Source: Campylobacteraceae bacterium (GTDB taxonomy: Bacteria; Campylobacterota; Campylobacteria; Campylobacterales; Arcobacteraceae). From it: DNA of 64,000 bases. The notes under the pieces are model-generated. The model had not been told where the DNA came from and made no database searches. It saw nothing but the letters and a program-made list of their open reading frames with translations. The stretch covers positions 1 to 64,000 of the forward strand of contig JABXII010000009.1 of the NCBI GenBank assembly GCA_013373175.1. Direction: 5' to 3'. A program made the translations under genes and the position numbers. This document shows, one piece after another, positions 7,041-15,059 of this stretch; position 1 is the first letter of the stretch; every line of letters begins with the position of its first letter.

Positions 7041-8949
7041 TTTTTGTATCCTTAAAAGTATAGATAAAAGATGCGAACTTTTCATTTGACTCAAGCTCTA
7101 TTTCTACATCTTCTTCTTCGCAAATTCTTCTTACTAAATTTAATCCTAATCCAAAACCATTTTGTGTAGTTTGTTCTCTATAATATTCTTCAAATATTTT
7201 TCTTTTGTCTAATATCTGTTTAGAAACACTAGTTATATTTAAAATAGTATCTGAGGATATCTTTTCTATAGTTATATCGATTAAGTTTTTTGGTAAAGTA
7301 TATTTAATTGCATTTGTTAGATTATTATCAACTATTCTTTGAAGCTTTGTTTCATCAAAAAAAACATAAATCTCTTCTTGTGAAGTTTTAAAATTAAAAT
7401 CAAGCTTTGCTTTTTTTGCAATAAGAGAAAAAAACTCAATTCTACTTCTTACAAAATCGACAAGATTTATTTGATGTTTAACTCTATGAATATGGTCTTT
7501 TCTTATTAGATAACTTAAATCATCATAGATATTGAAAAGTGTTTTCATAGCTATTTCAATATTTGAGATATATTTGTTTTTCCCATGTTCCATTTTATAC
7601 ATATCAATATTACCCATAATCACTGACAAAGGAGTGTTTGTCTCATGTACAGAGTATTTTAAAAACTGTTTTTGTAAGTTTAAAAGTTGTTCTGAATATA
7701 AAGTTTTCTCTTCTAGTTTTTCTGATTGTTCATTATAATCTTTTGCTGATTGTTGAATTAAGTGTGTTAATGCTTGCAAACTTCTTGCGTGTTCGCTTAT
7801 TTGGTTTTCTTCTTTTTTAGGAAGAGTCTTAGTTTTACCATTATGTTCTTTTTCACTTAAAGCTACAACTGTAAGTGTTTGGTTTAAAAACTGATTTGAG
7901 TTTTTTTCTTTGTTATGATAAAACTCCCCATAAGTAAAGAACCCAGCAGTAGGAGCAATTTTAGAAAAAGGTTCAATCTCTAAATCAATAATATTAGGCA
8001 TATATCTTCTTCTGGCCATACAAGAATAAATGAAAAAACTTTCTGTTTTATTCATATTATCTGTTTTAAATAAAGACTTTAAAGGATTATTCATGATAAG
8101 TTCTATATTTCCAAAACCTAATTTAACCTTATCACCTTTTAAAAGATTTCCTGCAAAACTTAAACTTCCATCATCATACTTTTTTATAACTGCCCTTGCA
8201 AGAGAAATACCATTTCTTTTGACAATCAAGGGAAACTCAATTCCAGTTGCAGGCAAAGACTTAGCAACATAATCCCCTAAATATTTTTCATAAAAATCTA
8301 AAGACTTAAGTCCAGAGATTTTGTATACTCGATTATCTTTTACTTCATCAATCACATGTGTAATTCCAATAGCAGACCAATTGAAGTTAAATGCAGTCTT
8401 TACATCTAAAACTTTAGAGTTTAAAGATACTGCAATTGCACCACTTGAATAAATTTCATTATTTATTGCAATAAAGGTTTGAGTAAAACTTGCATTATCT
8501 CCTGCCATTCCACCACAAATTGGTACCTTATTATTAACTGTTTCAATACCTTTTAAAAACTCTTCTCCATTTGTTTTTTCTCCATCAGTAAAGCAAATAA
8601 GAAGTTTAGTATCTTCTTTTATTAATGTTTTCGCTACTTTTATGCCATTTTCAAAACTTGTATTTTCATCAAAATATTTTGCTTCAAAAGTAGTATTTTC
8701 AAAGGTCGATATGCTAATTACGGTATTTAAAGTGGAAACACTATTTTCAAAAATTTCTCCATCTGTTGAAGAAGCTATGCACACACTTTGGGGTAACTCT
8801 TTTTTTAAAGTATTTAGTATAGTTTGTAAATTGTTTCTGTTTTCTCCACAAAAAACTTGAATAAGTATGTTTTTATGGGACTTTAACTCATTAAAATTGA
8901 TTGAATCATGAAGTTGATTATTTTTAATAATAAAATTAAATGTTTTCAT
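7021..8949 (-). CDS. FIST-domain sensor histidine kinase
   Basis: A 642-residue soluble kinase. Residues about 25-190 form a FIST_N domain and about 200-375 a FIST_C domain; FIST is a cytoplasmic sensor predicted to bind small molecules such as amino acids. A coiled coil (about 385-430) leads to a phosphoacceptor region, YSVHETNTPLSVIMGNIDMY, in which VHETNTPL replaces the usual HELRTPL. The ATPase domain keeps the N box (DNNLTNAIKYT) and G2 box (GFGLGLNL), but the usual DxGxG G1 box is absent (SVSKQILDKRKIFEEYY), so catalysis may be weak or atypical. No membrane segment is seen. The ATG has no RBS and lies 8 nt from an extended -10, suggesting a leaderless mRNA. Confidence 0.82.
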   Translation of the reverse strand: MKTFNFIIKNNQLHDSINFNELKSHKNILIQVFCGENRNNLQTILNTLKKELPQSVCIASSTDGEIFENSVSTLNTVISISTFENTTFEAKYFDENTSFENGIKVAKTLIKEDTKLLICFTDGEKTNGEEFLKGIETVNNKVPICGGMAGDNASFTQTFIAINNEIYSSGAIAVSLNSKVLDVKTAFNFNWSAIGITHVIDEVKDNRVYKISGLKSLDFYEKYLGDYVAKSLPATGIEFPLIVKRNGISLARAVIKKYDDGSLSFAGNLLKGDKVKLGFGNIELIMNNPLKSLFKTDNMNKTESFFIYSCMARRRYMPNIIDLEIEPFSKIAPTAGFFTYGEFYHNKEKNSNQFLNQTLTVVALSEKEHNGKTKTLPKKEENQISEHARSLQALTHLIQQSAKDYNEQSEKLEEKTLYSEQLLNLQKQFLKYSVHETNTPLSVIMGNIDMYKMEHGKNKYISNIEIAMKTLFNIYDDLSYLIRKDHIHRVKHQINLVDFVRSRIEFFSLIAKKAKLDFNFKTSQEEIYVFFDETKLQRIVDNNLTNAIKYTLPKNLIDITIEKISSDTILNITSVSKQILDKRKIFEEYYREQTTQNGFGLGLNLVRRICEEEDVEIELESNEKFASFIYTFKDTKNENTST

Positions 8950-8956
8950 AAATAAA

Positions 8957-8965
8957 ATTGTAGCA
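8957..8965 (-). promoter_or_regulatory. Extended -10 of the FIST kinase operon, probable leaderless start
   Basis: On the minus strand TGC-TACAAT (8965-8957) lies 7 nt before the ATG at 8949. No Shine-Dalgarno sequence occurs between them. Confidence 0.5.
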
Positions 8966-9052
8966 TAAAAAGAAGTTTAATTAGTAAAATATCAAAAGAT
9001 TTTTATCTTTAAAAAGCACTATTTAATGGGCTTTGTGTCAAAAAATAACATA

Positions 9053-9088
9053 ATGCTATCTCTATGCTATGCTTTCGCTAAATATAAG
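9053..9088 (+). promoter_or_regulatory. Direct-repeat operator and -10 candidate upstream of the aldehyde dehydrogenase
   Basis: ATGCTAT occurs at 9053-9059 and again at 9064-9070, an 11-bp period typical of OmpR-type operators. A possible -10, TATAAG, lies at 9083-9088, 67 nt before the ATG at 9156. The rest of the 206-nt gap (8950-9155) holds the divergent kinase promoter and nothing else I can recognise. Confidence 0.4.
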
Positions 9089-9155
9089 CTATTTTTATTG
9101 TCTAGAATTTTTCAATGGAAAAGTTTCTTTTCAAAAAAATAATAAGGAAAACAAA

Positions 9156-10652
9156 ATGGTATATGAAAAGCCAAAATTTAAAGAACAGTATGAGAACTTT
9201 ATTGGTGGAGAATGGGTAGCTCCAAAAAGTGGTGAATACTTTGATAATATTTCTCCTGTTGATGGTGATGTTCTAACTAGAATTCCAAGATCAAACGAAG
9301 AAGATGTTGAGCTTGCAGTTCAAGCAGCTAAAAAAGCTTTTGAATCATATAAAAATACTTCAGTTATTGAAAGAAGTACTCTTTTAAATAAAATTGCAGA
9401 TGCTATTGAAGCTAACCTTGAAGAATTAGCAATTGTAGAAACGCTTGATAATGGTAAAACAGTTAGAGAAACATTAAATGCTGACTTACCTTTAGTAGTT
9501 GACCATTTTAGATACTTTGCTTCTGTAATTAGAGCTGAGTCTGGAACTGTTGCTGATCTTGATTCAGATACTATTTCTCAAGAAGTATTTGAGCCATATG
9601 GTGTTGTAGCTCAAATTATTCCGTGGAATTTCCCATTATTAATGGCTGCTTGGAAACTTGCTCCTGCACTTGCTGCTGGAAATTGTATTGTTATGAAGCC
9701 AGCTTCTGCTACTCCAAAATCAATTCTTTTATTAATGGAAACAATTCAAGATGTACTACCAAAAGGTGCAATTAATATTATCAATGGTGCAGGTGGTAAA
9801 ATTGGTAAAGCTCTTTCAACTCATCCAGATGTTAAAAAAGTAGGATTTACAGGGGAGACAACAACTGGTCAGTTAATCATGCAATATGCTACTGAAAATA
9901 TTATTCCTTCAACATTAGAACTTGGTGGAAAATCACCAAATGTATTCTTTGAATCAATTATGGATGCAGATGATGAATTCTTTGACAAAGCAATTGAAGG
10001 TTTAGTGTTATTTGCATTTAACTCTGGTGAAGTTTGTACTTGCCCATCAAGAGCACTTATTCAAGAATCAATTTATGATCCATTTATGAAAAGAGTATTA
10101 GAAAGAGTTGCTGCTATTAAATTAGGTGACCCTTTAGATACTGAAAATATGATGGGTGCTCAGTGTTCACTTAATCAAAAAGAAAAAATCTTAGATTATA
10201 TTAAAATTGGTAAAGAAGAGGGAGCAGAATGCCTAATTGGTGGTGATGTTTATGAGTCAGAAAAACATCCAAATGGTTTCTATATTCAACCAACAATCTT
10301 TAAAGGTCATAATAAAATGAGAATCTTCCAAGAAGAGATTTTTGGACCAGTTCTTGCAGTAACTACATTTAAAGATGAAGAAGAAGCATTAGAAATTGCA
10401 AATGACACAATCTACGGATTAGGTTCAGGTGTATGGTCAAGAGATGCTCACCAATTACATAAAATGTCAAGGGGAATTCAAGCAGGTAGAGTATGGGTTA
10501 ACTGCTACCATATGTACCCATCTCATGCTTCATTTGGTGGATATAAAAAATCAGGTATTGGTAGAGAAACTCACATGATGATGTTAAACTCTTATAGACA
10601 TACTAAAAATATTCTTACTTCTTATAGTAAAAATGCTTTAGGATTCTTCTAA
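9156..10652 (+). CDS. NAD+-dependent aldehyde dehydrogenase (ExaC/AldB type)
   Basis: A 498-residue ALDH superfamily enzyme. Motifs: IIPWNFPLLMAAWKLAPALA (coenzyme site), GFTGETTTGQ, the general base Glu in LELGGKSPNVFF, and the catalytic Cys in FNSGEVCTCPSRAL. The sequence is closest to acetaldehyde dehydrogenases of the ExaC/AldB group, which oxidise acetaldehyde (for example from ethanol) to acetate. The next gene encodes DUF779, a small protein often found beside these enzymes, which supports the assignment. The start at 9156 is chosen because AAGGA at 9144-9148 precedes it and MVYEKPKFK fits the family; a longer in-frame reading to 9069 has no RBS. Confidence 0.88.
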   Translation: MVYEKPKFKEQYENFIGGEWVAPKSGEYFDNISPVDGDVLTRIPRSNEEDVELAVQAAKKAFESYKNTSVIERSTLLNKIADAIEANLEELAIVETLDNGKTVRETLNADLPLVVDHFRYFASVIRAESGTVADLDSDTISQEVFEPYGVVAQIIPWNFPLLMAAWKLAPALAAGNCIVMKPASATPKSILLLMETIQDVLPKGAINIINGAGGKIGKALSTHPDVKKVGFTGETTTGQLIMQYATENIIPSTLELGGKSPNVFFESIMDADDEFFDKAIEGLVLFAFNSGEVCTCPSRALIQESIYDPFMKRVLERVAAIKLGDPLDTENMMGAQCSLNQKEKILDYIKIGKEEGAECLIGGDVYESEKHPNGFYIQPTIFKGHNKMRIFQEEIFGPVLAVTTFKDEEEALEIANDTIYGLGSGVWSRDAHQLHKMSRGIQAGRVWVNCYHMYPSHASFGGYKKSGIGRETHMMMLNSYRHTKNILTSYSKNALGFF

Positions 10653-10655
10653 AAT

Positions 10656-10680
10656 AAAAAGAGGCAAAAGCCTCTTTTTT
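10656..10680 (+). terminator. Terminator between the aldehyde dehydrogenase and DUF779 genes
   Basis: A GAGGC/GCCTC stem (10661-10665 with 10670-10674) around AAAA is extended by A-tract/T-tract pairing and followed by six T. It lies only 11 nt before the next start codon, so it should reduce rather than abolish expression of the downstream gene. Confidence 0.8.
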
Positions 10681-10691
10681 AAAGGTTAAAA

Positions 10692-11060
10692 ATGAGTATA
10701 AAAAGAGTAGAGGTAACACAAGAGGCAGAAGAAGTAATTGAAATGCTTAAAGAAGAGCATGGAGAACTTGTTTTTAATCAAAGTGGCGGTTGTTGTGATG
10801 GCACAGCTCCTATGTGCTATGAAAAAGGTGACTTTTATGTCCCAAGTAGAAATGTAAAGCTTGGAGAAATTTGTGGTTGTGAATTCTTTATAGATAAAGA
10901 TCAATTTGAGTATTTTAAACACTCTCAAATTACAGTAGATGTAAAAAAAGAGCAAGGTGCTTTTGGAAATTCTTTTTCTTTAGAGATAGATTTAGGCTAT
11001 CAATTTATTACAAAATCAAGAATCTTTACAGATGAAGAGTATAAAAGCTTAGAAGATTAA
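10692..11060 (+). CDS. DUF779 protein, aldehyde dehydrogenase companion
   Basis: A 122-residue cytoplasmic protein of the DUF779 family. It has a Cys-rich motif FNQSGGCCDGTAPMCYEKGD (about residues 32-51) and CGCEFFIDKDQFEYF (about 69-83). Members are commonly encoded next to acetaldehyde dehydrogenases; the biochemical role is not established. The spaced cysteines could bind a metal, which is inference. The RBS AAAGG precedes the ATG, and the gene follows the ALDH gene across a terminator hairpin. It overlaps the convergent exbD stop by 4 nt. Confidence 0.75.
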   Translation: MSIKRVEVTQEAEEVIEMLKEEHGELVFNQSGGCCDGTAPMCYEKGDFYVPSRNVKLGEICGCEFFIDKDQFEYFKHSQITVDVKKEQGAFGNSFSLEIDLGYQFITKSRIFTDEEYKSLED

Positions 11061-11455
11061 TCTTCTTCACTTTTATTCTCTTTTGTTACAAGAGCTAAGT
11101 TATTTAGGCTATATTTTTGAAGTAAGTCAAGTACTTTTACGACTCTTTCATATTCCACTTTTTTATCTATTTTTACTATTATAGGTTTTTTCTTATTCTT
11201 AATCTCTTTTAAATTGTCTTCTAAAGACTCAAAAGATACTTCAATACCTTTTATTGCCAATTTTGTTTTATTTAATTCAATAAAAACTTGGTCTTCATCT
11301 ATTTCAACAGCTTTTGCATCTGCTTCTGGTAAATCAAGCATAAGTGCAAGTTCGTCTTTTTTGAAAACAGAAGTAACAATAAAAAAGATTAAAAGAATAA
11401 ATACAACATCAATAACAGGTGTTAAATCTATTCCTAGTTGTTCTCTACGTTTCAT
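11057..11455 (-). CDS. exbD: ExbD/TolR-family biopolymer transport protein
   Basis: A 132-residue inner-membrane protein with one TM helix near the N-terminus and a periplasmic domain. The helix carries the proton-channel Asp (LTPVIDVVFILLIFFIVTSVF, Asp about 16). With ExbB it forms the proton-driven motor that energises TonB, or TolA if this is the Tol pair. It is the second gene after exbB and overlaps it by 4 nt. The periplasmic part is typical in length. Whether it serves TonB or Tol cannot be decided here; no tonB, tolB or pal is adjacent. Confidence 0.85.
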   Translation of the reverse strand: MKRREQLGIDLTPVIDVVFILLIFFIVTSVFKKDELALMLDLPEADAKAVEIDEDQVFIELNKTKLAIKGIEVSFESLEDNLKEIKNKKKPIIVKIDKKVEYERVVKVLDLLQKYSLNNLALVTKENKSEED

Positions 11456-11931
11456 AGCTTACCAATAATCTCTTTTTTTGCTTTTAGTTCAATTGAGTCT
11501 AAAAGTGAAATAAAATGGTTATATGCTATATGGTGAGGAATAGCAACAATAAGTCCAGTAATCGTTGTAATAAGAGCAACTGAAATTCCACTTGAGAAAA
11601 CAGTTGGATCACCTAAACCTTTTTGTGTAATAGCTTCAAAGGCTTTATATACTCCATAAACAGTTCCTAAAAGACCTAAAAGTGGAGCTACTGAAGCTAT
11701 ATTTTTTATATAAGTTAATCCACTTTCTAATCTTTTTACTTCATACTCTATTTGAACTTCTATTGTTTTTAAGTTTTGCTCATTTACTTTACTTTTGATT
11801 TTATCAACCATTGCTGTTTTTCTAGGAATAGTAAAAAACTTCCAAATAATAATAGTAAAACCAATAATATTTAAAAAGATAAGTATATAAACAATAATAC
11901 CACCTTTGTCAATATATTCCATAATATTCAT
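11452..11931 (-). CDS. exbB: MotA/TolQ/ExbB proton channel family protein
   Basis: A 159-residue membrane protein with three TM helices (about 13-33, 75-100 and 115-140). The MotA_ExbB signature is clear: IASVAPLLGLLGTVYGVYKAFE and SGISVALITTITGLIVAIP. It is a short ExbB of the type found in Campylobacterota. The RBS AGGAA precedes the ATG. It is divergent from the deaminase-like gene across a 48-nt gap and forms an operon with exbD. It could energise the TonB receptor encoded at 42.4-44.7 kb, but many such pairs exist per genome. Confidence 0.85.
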   Translation of the reverse strand: MNIMEYIDKGGIIVYILIFLNIIGFTIIIWKFFTIPRKTAMVDKIKSKVNEQNLKTIEVQIEYEVKRLESGLTYIKNIASVAPLLGLLGTVYGVYKAFEAITQKGLGDPTVFSSGISVALITTITGLIVAIPHHIAYNHFISLLDSIELKAKKEIIGKL

Positions 11932-11966
11932 TTATATTTCCTATTTTTCTTTTTGTGTAATTCTAG

Positions 11967-11979
11967 TATAATATTCTTA
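11967..11979 (+). promoter_or_regulatory. TATAAT promoter of the PLP deaminase/desulfhydrase gene, probable leaderless start
   Basis: A perfect TATAAT (11967-11972) lies 7 nt before the ATG at 11980. There is no Shine-Dalgarno sequence, so the transcript would begin at about the start codon. Confidence 0.55.
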
Positions 11980-12852
11980 ATGAATTATATAAACTCTCCC
12001 ATAGAAAAAATTAAATTTAGAAATACGGATATCTATTTAAAAAGAGATGACCTTCTAGATAAAGACTTTAGCGGTAATAAAGCAAGAAAATTTTACTACT
12101 ATTTAATAAATGATTTAGAAAATATAGAAAAAATTATAAGTTTTGGTTCAGCCCAAGCAAACTCTTTATATTCACTTTCAGTCCTTGGAAAAATTAGAAA
12201 CCTTGATATTGATTTTTATGTAAACCATATAAGTTCATATCTAAAAGAAAATCCTCATGGAAACTATAAAGCAGCCTTAGAAAATGGTGTAAATATTATT
12301 GAAGATGAAAATTTTGATTTTGAAAAATATGAGTTAAAGAAAAATGAAATTTTAATAGAAGAGGGTGCTAGGGTTCAAGAAGCCCAGTTTGGAATAAAAG
12401 TTCTAGCCCAAGAAATAGATGCTTGGGCAAAGAAAAATGATATAAAAAATTTAAAAATATTTTTGCCAAGTGGTACAGGTACAACAGCACTTTTTTTACA
12501 AAAAAATTTAGAGTTTGAAGTTTTAACTGTAGCTTGTGTTGGTGGAAGTGAGTATTTAAAAAAACAGTTTTTTCATCTTGAAAGTGAAGAAAAATATCAT
12601 CCAAAAATAGTTGAAATGCCAAAAAAATATCACTTTGGAAAACTTTATAAAGAGTTTTATGAAATATATAATGAACTTCTTGAAACAACAAAAATTGAGT
12701 TTGATTTACTTTATGACCCCTTAGGATTTTTAAGTATGCAAAATTATTTAGAAATGAATGAAAATAGTGATGAAGTTTTGTATATTCACCAAGGTGGAAT
12801 CTTAGGAAATGAGAGCATGAAACCTAGATATGAAAGAAAATTCAATAAGTAA
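11980..12852 (+). CDS. PLP-dependent 1-aminocyclopropane-1-carboxylate deaminase / D-cysteine desulfhydrase family protein
   Basis: A 290-residue fold-type II PLP enzyme. The cofactor Lys lies in DFSGNKARKFYYYL (about residues 33-46), and IKNLKIFLPSGTGTTALFL provides the glycine-rich phosphate site. The family contains ACC deaminases and D-cysteine desulfhydrases; in bacteria of this phylum the second activity, or another D-amino-acid lyase activity, is more likely. The start at 11980 is preferred over an in-frame TTG at 11953, because the N-terminus MNYINSPIEKIKF is natural and the TATAAT at 11967-11972 would lie inside the longer version. Substrate is not determined. Confidence 0.78.
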   Translation: MNYINSPIEKIKFRNTDIYLKRDDLLDKDFSGNKARKFYYYLINDLENIEKIISFGSAQANSLYSLSVLGKIRNLDIDFYVNHISSYLKENPHGNYKAALENGVNIIEDENFDFEKYELKKNEILIEEGARVQEAQFGIKVLAQEIDAWAKKNDIKNLKIFLPSGTGTTALFLQKNLEFEVLTVACVGGSEYLKKQFFHLESEEKYHPKIVEMPKKYHFGKLYKEFYEIYNELLETTKIEFDLLYDPLGFLSMQNYLEMNENSDEVLYIHQGGILGNESMKPRYERKFNK

Positions 12853-12897
12853 AAAAGAATTTAACTTGAGTCATTTATTTTTTTACTTTATTTTGGG

Positions 12898-12903
12898 TAT
12901 AAT
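12898..12903 (+). promoter_or_regulatory. Probable -10 of the aroK-hisD operon
   Basis: TATAAT preceded by GGG lies 42 nt upstream of the aroK start and leaves a leader of about 35 nt containing the RBS AGGAAG (12935-12940). Confidence 0.5.
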
Positions 12904-12945
12904 CACTAGATTTTATAAAAAGTAAATGTTTATCAGGAAGAAGTG

Positions 12946-13470
12946 TTGAGTAAAAAAAATAATATTATTCTTATTGGTTTTATGGGAGTTGGGAAAGGAA
13001 CGGTTGCGAGAGCCTTGGTTAAGTCAAGTGATTTTTTTGCAATTGATACTGACGATTTAATTGAAAGTGTTGAGAATAAAAGAGTAAAGAAAATATTTAA
13101 AGATGAGGGTGAACCTTATTTTAGAAACTTAGAAAAGAAGTGTGCTCTTTGGCTTGAAAAAAATGTTGATAATACAATTATCTCAACAGGTGGAGGATTC
13201 TTTAAACAAGAAAATATCCATAAAATAGGAACAATAATCTATTTAGAATCAAGCTTTGATGGGATTTTAAATAGAATACATTCTGCACCTAATGCAAAAT
13301 CAAAACTTAAGAAACGACCACTTTTAAGTAATCTGGATGAAGCTAAAAAGCTTTATAATCAAAGAGTTGAAGATTACAAAAGAGTTTCTGATATAACAGT
13401 AAATGTTGAAAACAAAGATTTGAACTTAATAGTAGAAGAAATTTTAGGAAAAGTAAATGAAAATAATTAA
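12946..13470 (+). CDS. aroK: Shikimate kinase
   Basis: A 174-residue P-loop kinase of the chorismate pathway that phosphorylates shikimate at O3. The Walker A is GFMGVGKGT; DTDDLIE contains the shikimate-binding Asp; STGGGFF is the substrate-binding Gly triplet; KKRPLL lies in the lid. TTG at 12946 is chosen because AGGAAG (12935-12940) is 5 nt upstream; GTG at 12943, one codon earlier, is the alternative. It is the first gene of a run with small gaps or overlaps, and hisD begins 14 nt before its end. Confidence 0.92.
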   Translation: MSKKNNIILIGFMGVGKGTVARALVKSSDFFAIDTDDLIESVENKRVKKIFKDEGEPYFRNLEKKCALWLEKNVDNTIISTGGGFFKQENIHKIGTIIYLESSFDGILNRIHSAPNAKSKLKKRPLLSNLDEAKKLYNQRVEDYKRVSDITVNVENKDLNLIVEEILGKVNENN

Positions 13471-14752
13471 TACAAATGATGCAAACTTTAAACAAGAGTT
13501 TGAAAACATCTTAGGAAGAGCAAAGACTGATATTAAAGAGGTATCATCAATTGTAACTGGAATTATTGATGAAATCGTAGAAGATGGAAATGAAGCTTTA
13601 AAAAAACACATTGAAAAATTTGATAAGTGGGAAGTTAAAAGCGATAATGAACTACAAATTTCAAAAGATGATATGAAAAAAGCTTATGAAAATATTGATG
13701 AAAAACTTAAAGAAGCTTTACATATTGCATATGACAGAATTAAAACTTACCACGAAAAACAATTACCAAAATCTTGGATTGATTTTGAAAAAAATGGAAC
13801 TATCTTAGGACAAAAAGTAACTCCTGTAGATAGAGCAGGGCTTTATATTCCTGGTGGAAAAGCTGCATATCCAAGTAGTTTACTTATGAATGCAATTCCT
13901 GCAATTGTTGCTGGTGTTGAAGAGATTGTAGTATGTACTCCAACTCCAAATAATGAAGTAAATGAGTTATTACTAGCTGCATGTTATATTTGTGGTATTG
14001 AAAAAGCTTTTAAAGTAGGTGGAGCATCTGCTGTTGCTGCTATGGCTTATGGTACTGAAACTATTCCAAAGGTTGATGTAATAACTGGTCCTGGTAATAT
14101 TTTTGTTGCAACTGCTAAAAAGTTAGTATTTGGAGAAGTTCACATTGATATGATTGCAGGGCCTTCTGAAATTGGAATTTTAGCAGATAGTACAGCAAAA
14201 CCAAAATACTTAGCAATTGACCTTTTATCACAAGCAGAGCATGATGAAATGGCAAGTTCAATTATGATTACTATTGATGAAGAAGTTGCAAAACAAACAA
14301 GTGTAGAAGTAGAAAATTACTTACAAACTCTAAGTAGAGAAGAAATTGCTAGAAAATCAATTGAAGATAGAGGAGCTATTATTGTTGCTTCTTCTATGGA
14401 TGAAGCAATTACTCTTATGAATGAGATTGCACCAGAACACTTAGAAGTTATGACTGCAAACTCTTTTGAGCTTTTACCAAAGATTAAACATGCAGGTGCA
14501 ATTTTCTTAGGTGAAAATACTCCTGAACCAATTGGTGATTATATTGCTGGACCAAACCATACACTTCCTACAGGAAGTACAGCTAAGTTTTATAGTCCTT
14601 TAAATGTTGAGAACTTCTTAAAGAAAAGTTCAATTATTAACTTCTCTAAAGAAGCAATTGATGAGTTAGGTGAAGCTTGTGCCTTACTTGCTGATACAGA
14701 AGGGCTAACAGCTCACGCAAAATCAGTTAGAGTAAGACTGGAAGATAAATAG
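13457..14752 (+). CDS. hisD: Histidinol dehydrogenase
   Basis: A 431-residue zinc enzyme that oxidises L-histidinol to L-histidine in two NAD+-dependent steps. Family motifs: GLYIPGGKAAYPSSLLMNA, the zinc/NAD region VITGPGNIFVATAKK, HIDMIAGPSEIGIL, SQAEHDEMASS (zinc Gln/His) and PEHLEVMT. Length is normal. It overlaps aroK by 14 nt and is followed 2 nt later by the next gene, so the run is co-transcribed although the functions are unrelated. Confidence 0.95.
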   Translation: MKIINTNDANFKQEFENILGRAKTDIKEVSSIVTGIIDEIVEDGNEALKKHIEKFDKWEVKSDNELQISKDDMKKAYENIDEKLKEALHIAYDRIKTYHEKQLPKSWIDFEKNGTILGQKVTPVDRAGLYIPGGKAAYPSSLLMNAIPAIVAGVEEIVVCTPTPNNEVNELLLAACYICGIEKAFKVGGASAVAAMAYGTETIPKVDVITGPGNIFVATAKKLVFGEVHIDMIAGPSEIGILADSTAKPKYLAIDLLSQAEHDEMASSIMITIDEEVAKQTSVEVENYLQTLSREEIARKSIEDRGAIIVASSMDEAITLMNEIAPEHLEVMTANSFELLPKIKHAGAIFLGENTPEPIGDYIAGPNHTLPTGSTAKFYSPLNVENFLKKSSIINFSKEAIDELGEACALLADTEGLTAHAKSVRVRLEDK

Positions 14753-14754
14753 TC

Positions 14755-15051
14755 ATGGAAAAAAATTGGCTTTTAGAAGATGAAGATGACATCTTCACAG
14801 GAACACCAAAGTCTAAATATTTTGATGTAACAAGACAAGCAAGCAAAGAAGTAGTTGAAGATGAATTTGACAAACTTCTAGAAAAAGTTGCTGTTATGGA
14901 GAAGCTTTTAACAGAAATTAAAGGCGAAGATTTCGATATTAACAATGAAGTTAGAACACAAGTTTTAACAAATAGCGAAGAAATAGAAAGAATGAAAAAA
15001 GGTCTGTACTTAGAGCTTACAGGCGATATTATTTGTAGATTAGATTCATAA
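14755..15051 (+). CDS. DUF2018-like small protein
   Basis: A 98-residue acidic, helical, cytoplasmic protein. The segment DDIFTGTPKSKYFDVTRQAS (about 11-30) followed by a helix VEDEFDKLLEKVAVMEKLL resembles DUF2018 proteins of Campylobacterota such as H. pylori HP0242, a knotted helical dimer of unknown function; this match is from memory. It lies between hisD (2 nt gap) and the prenyl synthase gene (8 nt gap), so it is part of the operon. Confidence 0.6.
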   Translation: MEKNWLLEDEDDIFTGTPKSKYFDVTRQASKEVVEDEFDKLLEKVAVMEKLLTEIKGEDFDINNEVRTQVLTNSEEIERMKKGLYLELTGDIICRLDS

Positions 15052-15059
15052 GGTTAAAA

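Noticed and set aside
10686-10955. 89-codon minus-strand frame opposite DUF779
   Set aside because: The plus-strand DUF779 match and RBS are clear; the antisense product is a Phe/Tyr-rich artefact.
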